Below are positions 24,218 through 32,860 of a DNA stretch of 51,166 nucleotides, piece by piece; the first letter of the stretch is position 1; every line of letters starts with the position of its first letter. The notes beneath the pieces are model-generated. The model did not search any database. It was not told where the DNA came from and saw only the letters and a list, made by a program, of their open reading frames with translations. Position numbers and translations under genes: made by a program. Source of the stretch: JAKJGA01 sp029554345 (GTDB taxonomy: Bacteria; Spirochaetota; UBA4802; JAFGJZ01); contig DAOPBR010000017.1 of assembly GCA_035395685.1 (NCBI GenBank), positions 1 through 51,166 of the forward strand, in the 5' to 3' direction.

Positions 24218-24556
24218 TCAGTCGAAATTCCAGATCGAATTGATTTTCATCAGCATATTTTTTTCGCCTTCAGCAATAATTCCGTCAGCTTCAATAATAT
24301 CATTTATTTTATCAAGCAGAAGGATTTTTTCATCCATCGGGATATCCTTCAGAAATACAATCGATTCATCAAATAAATTCGATATTCTGTCAGGCGTTAA
24401 ACTGCTTATCTTTTTTACAGATGCTTCGAGATTAACATCAAAATAATGCAAATTTCCGATAAAATCTTCGATTACAGCTATTTCCGAATCAGAAACATCG
24501 CCGTCAGAAACCATAACGCTGAGAAAAAGATTTACAACAGCCTCATTTTTTGTCAT
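24218..24556 (-). CDS. TerB-like protein, 112 aa
   Basis: All-helical, acidic. Two acidic motifs, VSDGDVSDSE near the N-terminus and IEADGIIAEGE near the C-terminus, match the duplicated metal-binding motifs of tellurite-resistance TerB/DjlA-type domains. No other ter gene is present, so a tellurite role should not be assumed. It lies about 110 nt upstream of the rhomboid gene in the same orientation. Confidence 0.7.
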   Translation of the reverse strand: MTKNEAVVNLFLSVMVSDGDVSDSEIAVIEDFIGNLHYFDVNLEASVKKISSLTPDRISNLFDESIVFLKDIPMDEKILLLDKINDIIEADGIIAEGEKNMLMKINSIWNFD

Positions 24557-24644
24557 AAAAGCATCCGATTAAAGAATATTTTCGGGCTAAAATATTGCAA
24601 TCACTTATTTAACCCAAATACAATCCCGACCCTATCTAAAACAA

Positions 24645-24709
24645 TTGACATATTGCATCAAAGTATGTTACATATAATTACATTTTGAGCAAAAGCAAAA
24701 TGTAATTAT
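24645..24709 (+). promoter_or_regulatory. TTGACA element and 14-bp inverted repeat upstream of the inositol phosphatase gene
   Basis: TTGACA at 24645-24650 with TACATA 18 nt downstream (24669-24674) is a possible promoter. Immediately after, arms 24674-24687 and 24696-24709 are exact complements over 14 bp around an 8-nt loop, ending 26 nt before the start codon. It may be a transcript-start hairpin or a large operator. Confidence 0.5.
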
Positions 24710-24735
24710 TGATTCTTTCACATCAGCGGGGAAAA

Positions 24736-25500
24736 ATGACGGACATATCATCTCTTTGCTATGCTACGGCGAAAGAAGCCGGACTATTTCTAAAAAGTTC
24801 ATTTTCCAGAAAAATTTCCGGCGCGGAACTAAAAAATGACGGTTCATTTTCAACAGACACAGACAGAGAATGCGAAAAGTTGATAATATCAAAAATCAAA
24901 TCGGTTTTTCCCACTCACTCAATTATCGCTGAAGAAAGCGGAATTCTCAAATCAGGTTCTGAATATACCTGGATAATTGATCCGCTTGACGGAACACACA
25001 ATTTTATGAAAAGTTCACATAACTTCGGAGTTTCCATTGCCGTGGCAAAAAACGGTCAGCTGATAATCGGTGCAGTTTATCTTCCGCTGTTTGAGGAATT
25101 TTATTATGCCGAAATTAACGGCGGGGCGATGAAAAATGACAAAAAGTTTATTTCAAAAGAAAGCTCTTTAGAGGATTCTTTTATAGTAGTTGATGCTGAT
25201 TTCAAATCTGATATCAATAAAAACATCAACTTTATTACAAATATATCCTCAAAGTGTTTCGGCATCAGAATTATAGGTGCATCGTCACGCGAATTAACTT
25301 ATCTTGCTGAGGGAATTGTCGACGGAGTTATTCAGTTTAATGATCCGGTATGGGATTATGCCGCACCTGCGGTAATTTTGAGAGAAGCTGGAGCAAAAAT
25401 AACATCACTTACCGGAGAAGAGCTGACTTTAGAGACAAAAGGATTTATAGCATCGAATAAAAGCATACATTCGTTTCTGTTATCAGCGATTAACAATTAA
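24736..25500 (+). CDS. Inositol monophosphatase family phosphatase
   Basis: 254 aa from MTDISSLC; an upstream in-frame ATG at 24709 is less likely because GGGGAA directly precedes this one. Metal-binding motifs of the family are complete: AEESG, IDPLDGTHNFM and WDYAAPAVILREAG. The substrate may be inositol phosphate, fructose-1,6-bisphosphate or 3'-phosphoadenosine phosphate; sequence does not decide. Its stop overlaps the convergent downstream gene by 4 nt. Confidence 0.88.
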   Translation: MTDISSLCYATAKEAGLFLKSSFSRKISGAELKNDGSFSTDTDRECEKLIISKIKSVFPTHSIIAEESGILKSGSEYTWIIDPLDGTHNFMKSSHNFGVSIAVAKNGQLIIGAVYLPLFEEFYYAEINGGAMKNDKKFISKESSLEDSFIVVDADFKSDINKNINFITNISSKCFGIRIIGASSRELTYLAEGIVDGVIQFNDPVWDYAAPAVILREAGAKITSLTGEELTLETKGFIASNKSIHSFLLSAINN

Positions 25501-26711
25501 AACTTAAGCGACATCCCGCCTTCAAGTGTCTCTTCATTCATAAAAAGATATGGAAGAGGCGAAGAAGTTTCTGCTCCGTTAAGTATATTGTAATCACTGC
25601 AATATGCATGAACAGCCTCGATAACGCGTACACCTGCAAGTGCAATAAATATTTTAGCTTTATCCTTTTTCTCAAAAGAATCTATAAAATAAAATCTTTC
25701 TCCCTTTACAGAACAAATCGCCGCGACTGTAAGCAGCATATCGGCATGATAATAAAAATACCCCCATGCATGATGCCCTTTAAAAAAATGTGCCGATCCG
25801 CCTCCAGTAAGCATAAAGAAAGCTTCACAGTATCGGTTTCCTATCAGCTCATCCCTAGCACCGAAATTTCTCATTCTCGGAAGCGAAGAATCCGAAGCCA
25901 GAGCAAGATAATGAGGAAGCCCGCCCAAAGCAAGATTGTAATACATAAACAATTTCTCAGAAGAAGAAGCCTTTCGGTCTCTCTTTCCAAACGGACTTAT
26001 CATTCTCCACGCAGTAACGAAAGTCGCTGCCTGGTAAGGTGCGGAATTAAGAAGATATAATGAAAGGCCACTATAATTTTTTGAAGAGGCGTATTCATAT
26101 GGAACATATATCGGAGTAAAAGCGCTTATCAAAGGTGAAAATAATATTATTCTTGAGGAGTTTGGGAAACTGCTTTCCGCCAAAACTGCTGCTTCTTTTT
26201 CGGCATAATAATCAGGCAGTTTTGAAAAATTTTTTTCTTTGGAATATTTTTCCAGAAAACGAATAACATGTTCTCTGCATATCATATTTATGCTATATGG
26301 AGAAACTCCGGTTAAATCCGCCGAAGCTTCATATTTCGCATATATTCTTCCGGAATTGTTTTCTTTTAGATCAAACGCAAAAAAACGGAAAACAACTTCA
26401 CCTTTAGTTTTTCGAATTTCTCCTGAAAAAACAGTCTCTGCTCCTGCACGGGAAAGGAGATCGATCATTTCATAATAATTAAGTTTTTTGCGTCTTGACT
26501 CGGCTATAGCTATTGAAGAATCAAATCCTTCCTTCATAACAAATTCGTTAAGGGAGCTGTAAGCCATATCTGCATATAAAGCTGATTCATTGTCTTCTGC
26601 AAGTATTTGCAATACTGCAATCTTCTTTGGTGATGCAGTCAAAATACAAGGAAATACTGTAATAACGGCAAGAAAACTAAGAACACCTGATAACCGCAAC
26701 CGTAACATCAT
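25497..26711 (-). CDS. Exported protein of unknown function, 404 aa
   Basis: The N-terminal signal peptide (LSGVLSFLAVITVFPCILTA) is followed by KKIAVLQILAEDNESALYAD and AYSSLNEFVM, a stretch like the start of periplasmic CsgG/LpoB-type alpha/beta domains. A second half rich in aromatic and glycine residues follows, with no lipobox. Probably periplasmic or outer-membrane associated. It overlaps the upstream phosphatase gene by 35 nt and closes the operon. Family not recognised. Confidence 0.75.
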   Translation of the reverse strand: MMLRLRLSGVLSFLAVITVFPCILTASPKKIAVLQILAEDNESALYADMAYSSLNEFVMKEGFDSSIAIAESRRKKLNYYEMIDLLSRAGAETVFSGEIRKTKGEVVFRFFAFDLKENNSGRIYAKYEASADLTGVSPYSINMICREHVIRFLEKYSKEKNFSKLPDYYAEKEAAVLAESSFPNSSRIILFSPLISAFTPIYVPYEYASSKNYSGLSLYLLNSAPYQAATFVTAWRMISPFGKRDRKASSSEKLFMYYNLALGGLPHYLALASDSSLPRMRNFGARDELIGNRYCEAFFMLTGGGSAHFFKGHHAWGYFYYHADMLLTVAAICSVKGERFYFIDSFEKKDKAKIFIALAGVRVIEAVHAYCSDYNILNGAETSSPLPYLFMNEETLEGGMSLKF

Positions 26712-29055
26712 CTTTTATCATCTCCGGCTCAAAAGAATCAACTGTACCGACAAAAGCGTCAAGCAGACTTTCGGTATTCTTAAATCTTTCTTTGCCCTGA
26801 AAGTAAAAAATCTGATTTCCGACAATATCTTTTCTTATTCCATCATATAGCTCAGTTAAACCATCAGTGTACAAAACTATATAATCTCCCTTTCGAAAAG
26901 CAATTGAGTTTGTGGTATATTCCGAAGTACGGTTGACACCAAGCATATTAAATCTTTCTTCGATAAATACCGGCTCATTTGTTTTTCTATAAATAACAGG
27001 TTGGCAATGCCCCGCATTAACATATTCTATCTCATTTTTCGTTTTATCGTATATTCCGGCAAACGCCGTGATAAGTTCAATTCCGGCATACCTTGAAGAT
27101 AGAAAATTATTGAGCTCACACATAACTTTGCCAAGAGAAACGTTCAACCGCATAAGAGAATTGAAAATCATTGAAGTAACAGAAACAATCATCGCTGCGG
27201 GCATTCCATGACCCGTAACGTCAGCTATTATAAAGGCCGTTTTATTTTCAGAAATTTTGAAAAAATCAAAATAATCTCCCATAAGCTTGATATAAGGTCT
27301 GGTATAATAGACTATATCAAGTCCTGAATCAGATGGAAATATTTTAGGAAAAAGTCTCATCTGAATAAACGAAGCATTATCCATATCCTGCTCAAATGAC
27401 AGCTTATCGATGTAATCAGTAAACATAATATCATTTTCAATCATCTGGTAGACAAGAAATGAAAATGAATTTATAAAACGAATATCATTTTCAGTAAATT
27501 CACTTCCGTTAATTTTTTCTCCAAGAAGTACAACCCCTAAAAATGTTTCTGAATCGGTTATCGGGCTGACCGCATGATAGTTTGATATTTCTTCCATTCC
27601 CTCTGACAATGTTTCATAAAGAGATTTCGCAAATATTGAATCTTTTTTTATTAAGCCTTTGTATTTCTTATAATGAACCGCGAGAGGTGAATCAGTATTA
27701 AAATATTTTACATAAGTCTCAAAAGGCGATTTGCTGGAATTTTTAAGTCTTTCTGATGATACGTATATTTTCATCTGATTGAGAGATAATATTCTGAAAG
27801 CTTCAATATAAATTCTAGCCAGCTTATAATTAAGCTCAGATGTTTCGGCGGCAATTACAGAGATATCTCTCAGTGATGATATATAAACGTCATGATTATA
27901 ATCATTTGATTTTATGCTGTACTTAAGCCATCTGCGCAAACTAGCCAAAATCACGATAGCAACAAAAGCCAGAGGAAAAATAGATAATACAGATACTCCG
28001 GCCGAATACAAATTGAAAACAAATACTCCGAAAAAAGCTATCAATGTGGCTGAAAAAAAATCTGCTGAAAATTCTCCAAGAAACAGTTTATCTACTTTAA
28101 ATTTAAAACTTCCATTCGCACGTATCAAGCTGTTTCCAAGAGTCAGAGGAATTATCATTGTTAATGAAGTATTCATAAAAACTGTTACTGGCATATCAAT
28201 GCTGTTAGACAAAAGGAGAATTCCGCATGGAAGGACAAATCCGGCAAAAGAAATGAATCCTATCTGAAGAATCCTGCGTAGAGAAAAACATGATTTTACA
28301 ACATAAACAATGAACAACACCAATAATGCAACAAACGCAACAAGATTGATTGCATTAATCAATACTATAGTTTGCACTACGTTACTATAAAGATAAATAA
28401 ATGATACAACGGCAAGCAGCGTAGAAAACAAAACTGACAAAACTTTCATCAATCTCATTCGTTTTGAATTAATCATATCTGAAAACAAGAACAAAAAAAG
28501 ACCGGTAAAAAAACTAGCAGATAAAATTACAATATATATTGCATGTTCATACATAAAAAGAAGTGAAAGTGCAAAAAGGACAATTCCCAGGTTTATTGAA
28601 AATAATGAATAGTAATATGAAAGTTTATACTCAAGACGGATTTTCCATACTATCAAACCCCATAATATGTGAATATTTGCTATTATAATAAAAAATACAG
28701 CAGATGAAAACATATTATAATTAAAAGATCTTTTCAAAATTATTGCATCAATAACACCGTTTTTCTTTTTAATCTGACATGTCGAAAGATATTCACTGTT
28801 GCTGCGGATAACATCTTTAGCATTATTTTCATTAATATAAATCCCGTTCATTTTTACCAGAACAGAATCATATAAATCGGATTTACCAAGAACAATAAAA
28901 CTATATTTGAATGTATTTCCGTATAAAATTCTGTCAAAAGGATATTTTGAGGAAAAATCTGCAAGCGAAGCAATAGAAAAAAAATCTACAACAAAAAGGA
29001 CAACAAAACAGATGCCGATAAAAATATTGCTTCTAAAAAAATTTTTTAAACGCAT
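26677..29055 (-). CDS. Membrane SpoIIE/PP2C-type serine phosphatase with GAF-like domain
   Basis: 792 aa. N-terminal helix, an extracytoplasmic segment of about 90 residues, eight or so further helices to about 370, a GAF-like region (about 395-565) and a SpoIIE-type PP2C domain. Metal-binding motifs are complete: MGDYFDFF (D594), ADVTGHGMPAAM (611-622), NAGHCQPV (680-687), YTDGLTEL (729-736) and KDDVTVAV (781-788). Predicted to dephosphorylate a serine-phosphorylated signalling protein in response to membrane or cytoplasmic cues. It overlaps by 10 nt a paralogue-like gene lacking these motifs. Confidence 0.9.
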   Translation of the reverse strand: MRLKNFFRSNIFIGICFVVLFVVDFFSIASLADFSSKYPFDRILYGNTFKYSFIVLGKSDLYDSVLVKMNGIYINENNAKDVIRSNSEYLSTCQIKKKNGVIDAIILKRSFNYNMFSSAVFFIIIANIHILWGLIVWKIRLEYKLSYYYSLFSINLGIVLFALSLLFMYEHAIYIVILSASFFTGLFLFLFSDMINSKRMRLMKVLSVLFSTLLAVVSFIYLYSNVVQTIVLINAINLVAFVALLVLFIVYVVKSCFSLRRILQIGFISFAGFVLPCGILLLSNSIDMPVTVFMNTSLTMIIPLTLGNSLIRANGSFKFKVDKLFLGEFSADFFSATLIAFFGVFVFNLYSAGVSVLSIFPLAFVAIVILASLRRWLKYSIKSNDYNHDVYISSLRDISVIAAETSELNYKLARIYIEAFRILSLNQMKIYVSSERLKNSSKSPFETYVKYFNTDSPLAVHYKKYKGLIKKDSIFAKSLYETLSEGMEEISNYHAVSPITDSETFLGVVLLGEKINGSEFTENDIRFINSFSFLVYQMIENDIMFTDYIDKLSFEQDMDNASFIQMRLFPKIFPSDSGLDIVYYTRPYIKLMGDYFDFFKISENKTAFIIADVTGHGMPAAMIVSVTSMIFNSLMRLNVSLGKVMCELNNFLSSRYAGIELITAFAGIYDKTKNEIEYVNAGHCQPVIYRKTNEPVFIEERFNMLGVNRTSEYTTNSIAFRKGDYIVLYTDGLTELYDGIRKDIVGNQIFYFQGKERFKNTESLLDAFVGTVDSFEPEMIKDDVTVAVIRCS

Positions 29056-30389
29056 TTTACAACCGCCACCAGTTTATTCCTGGAACCATAAGGTCCGTTT
29101 GCCAATTCAAGAATATTTTCTGCAATAATATATGCTCTTCTGTCTCTGATAAATGATATTTCTGAATGCCCTTTAGCTATTTTTTCACTAATAGTATTCT
29201 TCATTTCTTTTTCAACAAAAACAACAAGATCTCCCAATTCAATCCTGATATTTACATTTACTTCTTCAATTGAATTTTGGCTGATTTTGTAGGGATTAGG
29301 CATGTTCTCAGCATAATATTCAAGAATATCTCCCGTAAGCAAACCTGCACAGATTGAAAAATTATCATCAATCAGATCTTTTGATTGGAGAATATCCTTT
29401 GCCATCAAAACAGAGTCTTTAACTTTATATCCCATACGAATGTAGGTTTGAATTAAAACTTTTACGGCAGGCATAAATATTAGAGAGTCATACGTTTCCT
29501 TACCTGTTGTGTAAAATGAAAAAAGAATGGAATCGTCTTTTTTATAAATATCATAGAACAAATCTGTAAGAAGAGAACGGGCATTAGCAAACAAGCCTAC
29601 TTCACACAATGAATTAGATGCTTCGTTTGTCGGAAAAAAAGATTTACGAACCTTAAGAGCAATTGCTTTTTCTTTTTCAAATTCACGCTTCTTTATCATC
29701 TCTTTTGTAAGAAAATTATGCGCCTTAATCGATCCGGCCTTTGATGTAAATATTTTTATTGTGGCACAGTCATCTGAGGTGACGTTGCGGGCTATTCCGC
29801 CCAGACTCACAAAACCTATAAAAATATCATGATAATAAATTGGAGCTGCGACATCAGCCCCTATTTTATCCATTTCAATTACAATGCTTTTTTCAAAAGT
29901 CAGGTTTCTCGCCATATTTCGTCTGATGATAATATCATCAGGATGATTCATTATCTTCACAAGCGGCGATTCAGAATCAAAAGCAAACACCTCTTCTTTC
30001 CTTATTTTTCCGGCAGAATATCTGAAGCATTCAAACGATTCATTTTCTTGATTAATAAAAAAAATGGCGCCGGAAGAAGAATGAGTAAGCTGCACAAGCA
30101 TCGGGAATGCTTCATGAAGAAAATCCTCAATCGTTTTAATAGACAAGAGCGAATCAACAGTTTTAATATAATACTTATAATCTATTTTCTTTTCAAACAA
30201 GGAATCAAACAAATCGCTGAAGTAATCGAAAACGGTAAAAAGAAGAATCGCTACAATGAAACATAAAGCACCGAAATGCTCTTTTTCCATTCCGGTTTTT
30301 TTTACATGATAAAGCATTACAAGAATCAACAGTGAATAAAAAGCACTGAGAGAAAATTGAATAATAAAATAAAGAGATTTGCTCTTCAC
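29046..30389 (-). CDS. GAF protein with catalytically degenerate SpoIIE-like domain (pseudophosphatase)
   Basis: 447 aa. Two helices (about 8-28 and 41-56), a GAF domain (about 85-225) and a C-terminal region that aligns by position with SpoIIE phosphatases but has lost the metal ligands. The usual GD-F/Y-D motif is LLTDLFYD (273-280); the DVSGHG motif is YTTGKE (293-298); the TDG motif is FVEKEM (391-396); the final DD is RNK (437-439). Surrounding strands such as ELGDLVVF and KLVAVVKC are retained. It probably regulates the active phosphatase encoded next to it, but this is inference. Confidence 0.75.
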   Translation of the reverse strand: MKSKSLYFIIQFSLSAFYSLLILVMLYHVKKTGMEKEHFGALCFIVAILLFTVFDYFSDLFDSLFEKKIDYKYYIKTVDSLLSIKTIEDFLHEAFPMLVQLTHSSSGAIFFINQENESFECFRYSAGKIRKEEVFAFDSESPLVKIMNHPDDIIIRRNMARNLTFEKSIVIEMDKIGADVAAPIYYHDIFIGFVSLGGIARNVTSDDCATIKIFTSKAGSIKAHNFLTKEMIKKREFEKEKAIALKVRKSFFPTNEASNSLCEVGLFANARSLLTDLFYDIYKKDDSILFSFYTTGKETYDSLIFMPAVKVLIQTYIRMGYKVKDSVLMAKDILQSKDLIDDNFSICAGLLTGDILEYYAENMPNPYKISQNSIEEVNVNIRIELGDLVVFVEKEMKNTISEKIAKGHSEISFIRDRRAYIIAENILELANGPYGSRNKLVAVVKCV

Positions 30390-30970
30390 AATATATCTCC
30401 AATTCTTTCAAGAGCCTGTTGTAAAACTTCATCAGGAGAAAGATTTCCATCCAGAAAACAGAATTTATCATCGGATATCTTTTTATAAATAGAATCAACC
30501 GCTTCAAGAAACGATAGCTTCTCATATTGCTCGGAAGAAATAGCTCGCAAGCGTATACGTTCGAGAGCCTTCTCAGCAGATATGTTAAGATATAAAACAA
30601 GGTCCGGAACTGCAAAGCCGCGGTTGATGTTTTCAGCGATTATTTTATTATGATCGAGTCCCATAGCCCCCTGATATGCGGCATTGGAATAATAATATCT
30701 ATCCATTATAACATTTTTGCCTGAATTAATTGCCGGAAAAACATGCAGTTCACAGTCTTCTTCTCTATCCAAAATAAAAAGCGAAAGCATTTCATCCGCA
30801 TCAAGAACATCTTCGGATGCAAGTTTCTTTCTAATTGTCATGCCGATTTTTCCGTTTGTCGGTTCTCTCAAAAAAACTGCATCAGGAAAATGAGTCTTAA
30901 GTTTTTCAATCAAAGTTGACTTTCCGCATCCGTCAATCCCTTCAACAACAATGAACTTTCCTTCGGTCAT
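30386..30970 (-). CDS. tmk: Thymidylate kinase
   Basis: 194 aa. P-loop GIDGCGKST (about 10-18), the DRYYYSNAAYQG substrate motif (about 91-102), and FLREPTNGKIG, the dTMP-phosphate loop. Converts dTMP to dTDP for DNA synthesis. It overlaps both neighbours by 4 nt within the operon. The lid motif is short and lacks the extra arginines of the E. coli type; family length is normal at the short end. Confidence 0.95.
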   Translation of the reverse strand: MTEGKFIVVEGIDGCGKSTLIEKLKTHFPDAVFLREPTNGKIGMTIRKKLASEDVLDADEMLSLFILDREEDCELHVFPAINSGKNVIMDRYYYSNAAYQGAMGLDHNKIIAENINRGFAVPDLVLYLNISAEKALERIRLRAISSEQYEKLSFLEAVDSIYKKISDDKFCFLDGNLSPDEVLQQALERIGDIL

Positions 30971-31803
30971 TTCTTTACCGGAAATATTATCTTGTTACAT
31001 CCGATTGCCGCCGCAACCGAAGAAAATGAAAAAGCAAGAAAGCCGATAACCGGAATCGATAGCATCAAATTAGAAACCATGCCGAGTCCGCAGGTAAATC
31101 CGAAATTAGAAAAAGCCAGTTTCAGCTTTTTACGGAAAGAATAACCTCTTCTCTCAAAACAAAAATCAAGAAAATTCAAACCCAGCATAAATGAAATAAA
31201 AAGAAAATTCAGAACTATATAAACGAATGTTCCGACACCGGGAATAAGATTTAGTATTATTATAAAAAGATTAAAAATTAAAAAGAAAAAAAGCATCTTT
31301 ATAGACCCGATTATTGCACGAAAAAATATTTTAAGAAGCGACATTTTTTCAACATCAGGTTTTTTTCCAAGATAAATAACTTCCGCCTCATATGAGATGA
31401 AATCAAGAAAAGGAAACATTAATGCAGAACCTATTACAGGATACGCATAATAAAAAATCAGAAGAAGCATAATGACAGTAATCATCGCTCCGGCAAATGA
31501 TATAAATTTTACAAAAGCTGAAACTATAACGTCAGCAATGGAAAACAAGACATTATGAGCGGCAGAAAAATTCACTGTTGCGGAAATGAATGAATCATAG
31601 AGACTCGTACTTGCACTATCAACAAGTCCCGACAGCAAAGGATAAAGATATACAGCAGACAAATAAATCATTGTAATAAAAATAATTATGTTCATAAGAA
31701 ACGGCAAAAACGTCAACCAGAGAAGCCTTCCGTTTGTAAAAATCATTTTTGTCGCGTAAAAATATGTTATTATAGCTTTAAAAAAATCAATTAATTGTTT
31801 CAT
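30967..31803 (-). CDS. EI24/CysZ-like integral membrane protein
   Basis: 278 aa with about six helices. The N-terminal FFKAIITYFYATKMIF, the central LIPGVGTFVYIV and the C-terminal motif SIPVIGFLAFSFSSVAAAIG match the EI24-domain family, which includes the sulfate transporter CysZ. No sulfur-assimilation neighbours, so the substrate is open. Overlaps tmk by 4 nt (ATGA). Confidence 0.75.
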   Translation of the reverse strand: MKQLIDFFKAIITYFYATKMIFTNGRLLWLTFLPFLMNIIIFITMIYLSAVYLYPLLSGLVDSASTSLYDSFISATVNFSAAHNVLFSIADVIVSAFVKFISFAGAMITVIMLLLIFYYAYPVIGSALMFPFLDFISYEAEVIYLGKKPDVEKMSLLKIFFRAIIGSIKMLFFFLIFNLFIIILNLIPGVGTFVYIVLNFLFISFMLGLNFLDFCFERRGYSFRKKLKLAFSNFGFTCGLGMVSNLMLSIPVIGFLAFSFSSVAAAIGCNKIIFPVKK

Positions 31804-31864
31804 TTGTTTCTCTTTGTGTTTTATTTTATATAATCATTATTAACAAGCTAATACTAAAACAGAA

Positions 31865-32860
31865 TCAGGCTTTTGTCAAATCTGAATTAGTTTCAAAATC
31901 GTATTTTCTTTCAGCTGACGCCTTTCTTAACCGGTTCATCACCGCAAGACCTATGCCGTCTTCCGGAATCATTTCCGCATAAATCATAGATACCGGAAGT
32001 TGGTCTATTTTATGAAGAGCCGAAAATAAATTTGCAGCTGCTTCCCTGACATCGCCGCTTCTGCTCAAGACTTCAAAGTGTTCGGCTCTTGATGCATTTT
32101 GGCCGCAAAATGAAAGAAGAGCCGCGGACGAGAAATCAGCTGCCTCTCCTTCTTCTATTAAAACAAGTTTTTTTACCGGTGCATAATGCGATTCAAGCAT
32201 TCCCGGAGCTGATTTCAAATCTCCTGAGTATATTTCGGCTTTCATCTTCAAAACATCCTGCAATTCTTCAACTCCGATTCCTCCCGGACGAAGCACGGAA
32301 AGCTTTCCGTCAAGAAAACTGACTATAGTTGATTCAACACCAACCGAACATTTTCCTCCGTCAATAATCATATCAATCCTTCCATGAAGCGAATCATAAA
32401 CATGAACTGCTTCAGTCGGACTCAGGAAACCGAAAGGATTCGCACTTGGTGCAGCAATAGGAACATCAGAATATTTTATGAGAGAAAGTGCAGTGTCATG
32501 CATCGGAATTCTAACCGCAACCGTATCCATCCCCGATGTAACAATTGACGGTATAATTTCCTTTTTTTTCATCACAACGGTTATAGGTCCGGGAGAAAAC
32601 TTATCGAAAACAGTTAAAGCCGTATCTTCTGCAAACGCTATTCTATCAATCATTTCAACAGAGGAAACATGACATATAAGAGGATCAAAAAACGGCCGTT
32701 TTTTCGCTTCAAAGATTTTTATACAGGAATCAGCTGAAAGAGCATTCGCACCTAAGCCGTAAACCGTTTCTGTAGGAAAAGCAACCAGACCGCCGCTTAA
32801 AATAATTCCGGCAGCTTTCTTAATTGATTCAGGTGTTGCTTTTTCAAGAAATGTATCCAT
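31865..32860 (-). CDS. Threonylcarbamoyl-AMP synthase (Sua5/YwlC type)
   Basis: 331 aa. The YrdC domain (about 10-205) shows VAFPTETVYGLGANA, KRPFFDPLICHV, the SPGPITVV stretch and SVGVESTIV. It is followed by a linker and a Sua5 C-terminal domain (about 235-320), so this is the longer Sua5/YwlC form rather than TsaC. It makes threonylcarbamoyl-AMP from threonine, bicarbonate and ATP for the t6A37 tRNA modification. The start ATG overlaps the preceding stop by 1 nt. Confidence 0.93.
   Translation of the reverse strand: MDTFLEKATPESIKKAAGIILSGGLVAFPTETVYGLGANALSADSCIKIFEAKKRPFFDPLICHVSSVEMIDRIAFAEDTALTVFDKFSPGPITVVMKKKEIIPSIVTSGMDTVAVRIPMHDTALSLIKYSDVPIAAPSANPFGFLSPTEAVHVYDSLHGRIDMIIDGGKCSVGVESTIVSFLDGKLSVLRPGGIGVEELQDVLKMKAEIYSGDLKSAPGMLESHYAPVKKLVLIEEGEAADFSSAALLSFCGQNASRAEHFEVLSRSGDVREAAANLFSALHKIDQLPVSMIYAEMIPEDGIGLAVMNRLRKASAERKYDFETNSDLTKA

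Noticed and set aside
24218..24556. Tellurite resistance operon
   Set aside because: Only a single TerB-like protein exists, with no terA/C/D/E neighbours; the domain is widespread in unrelated contexts.
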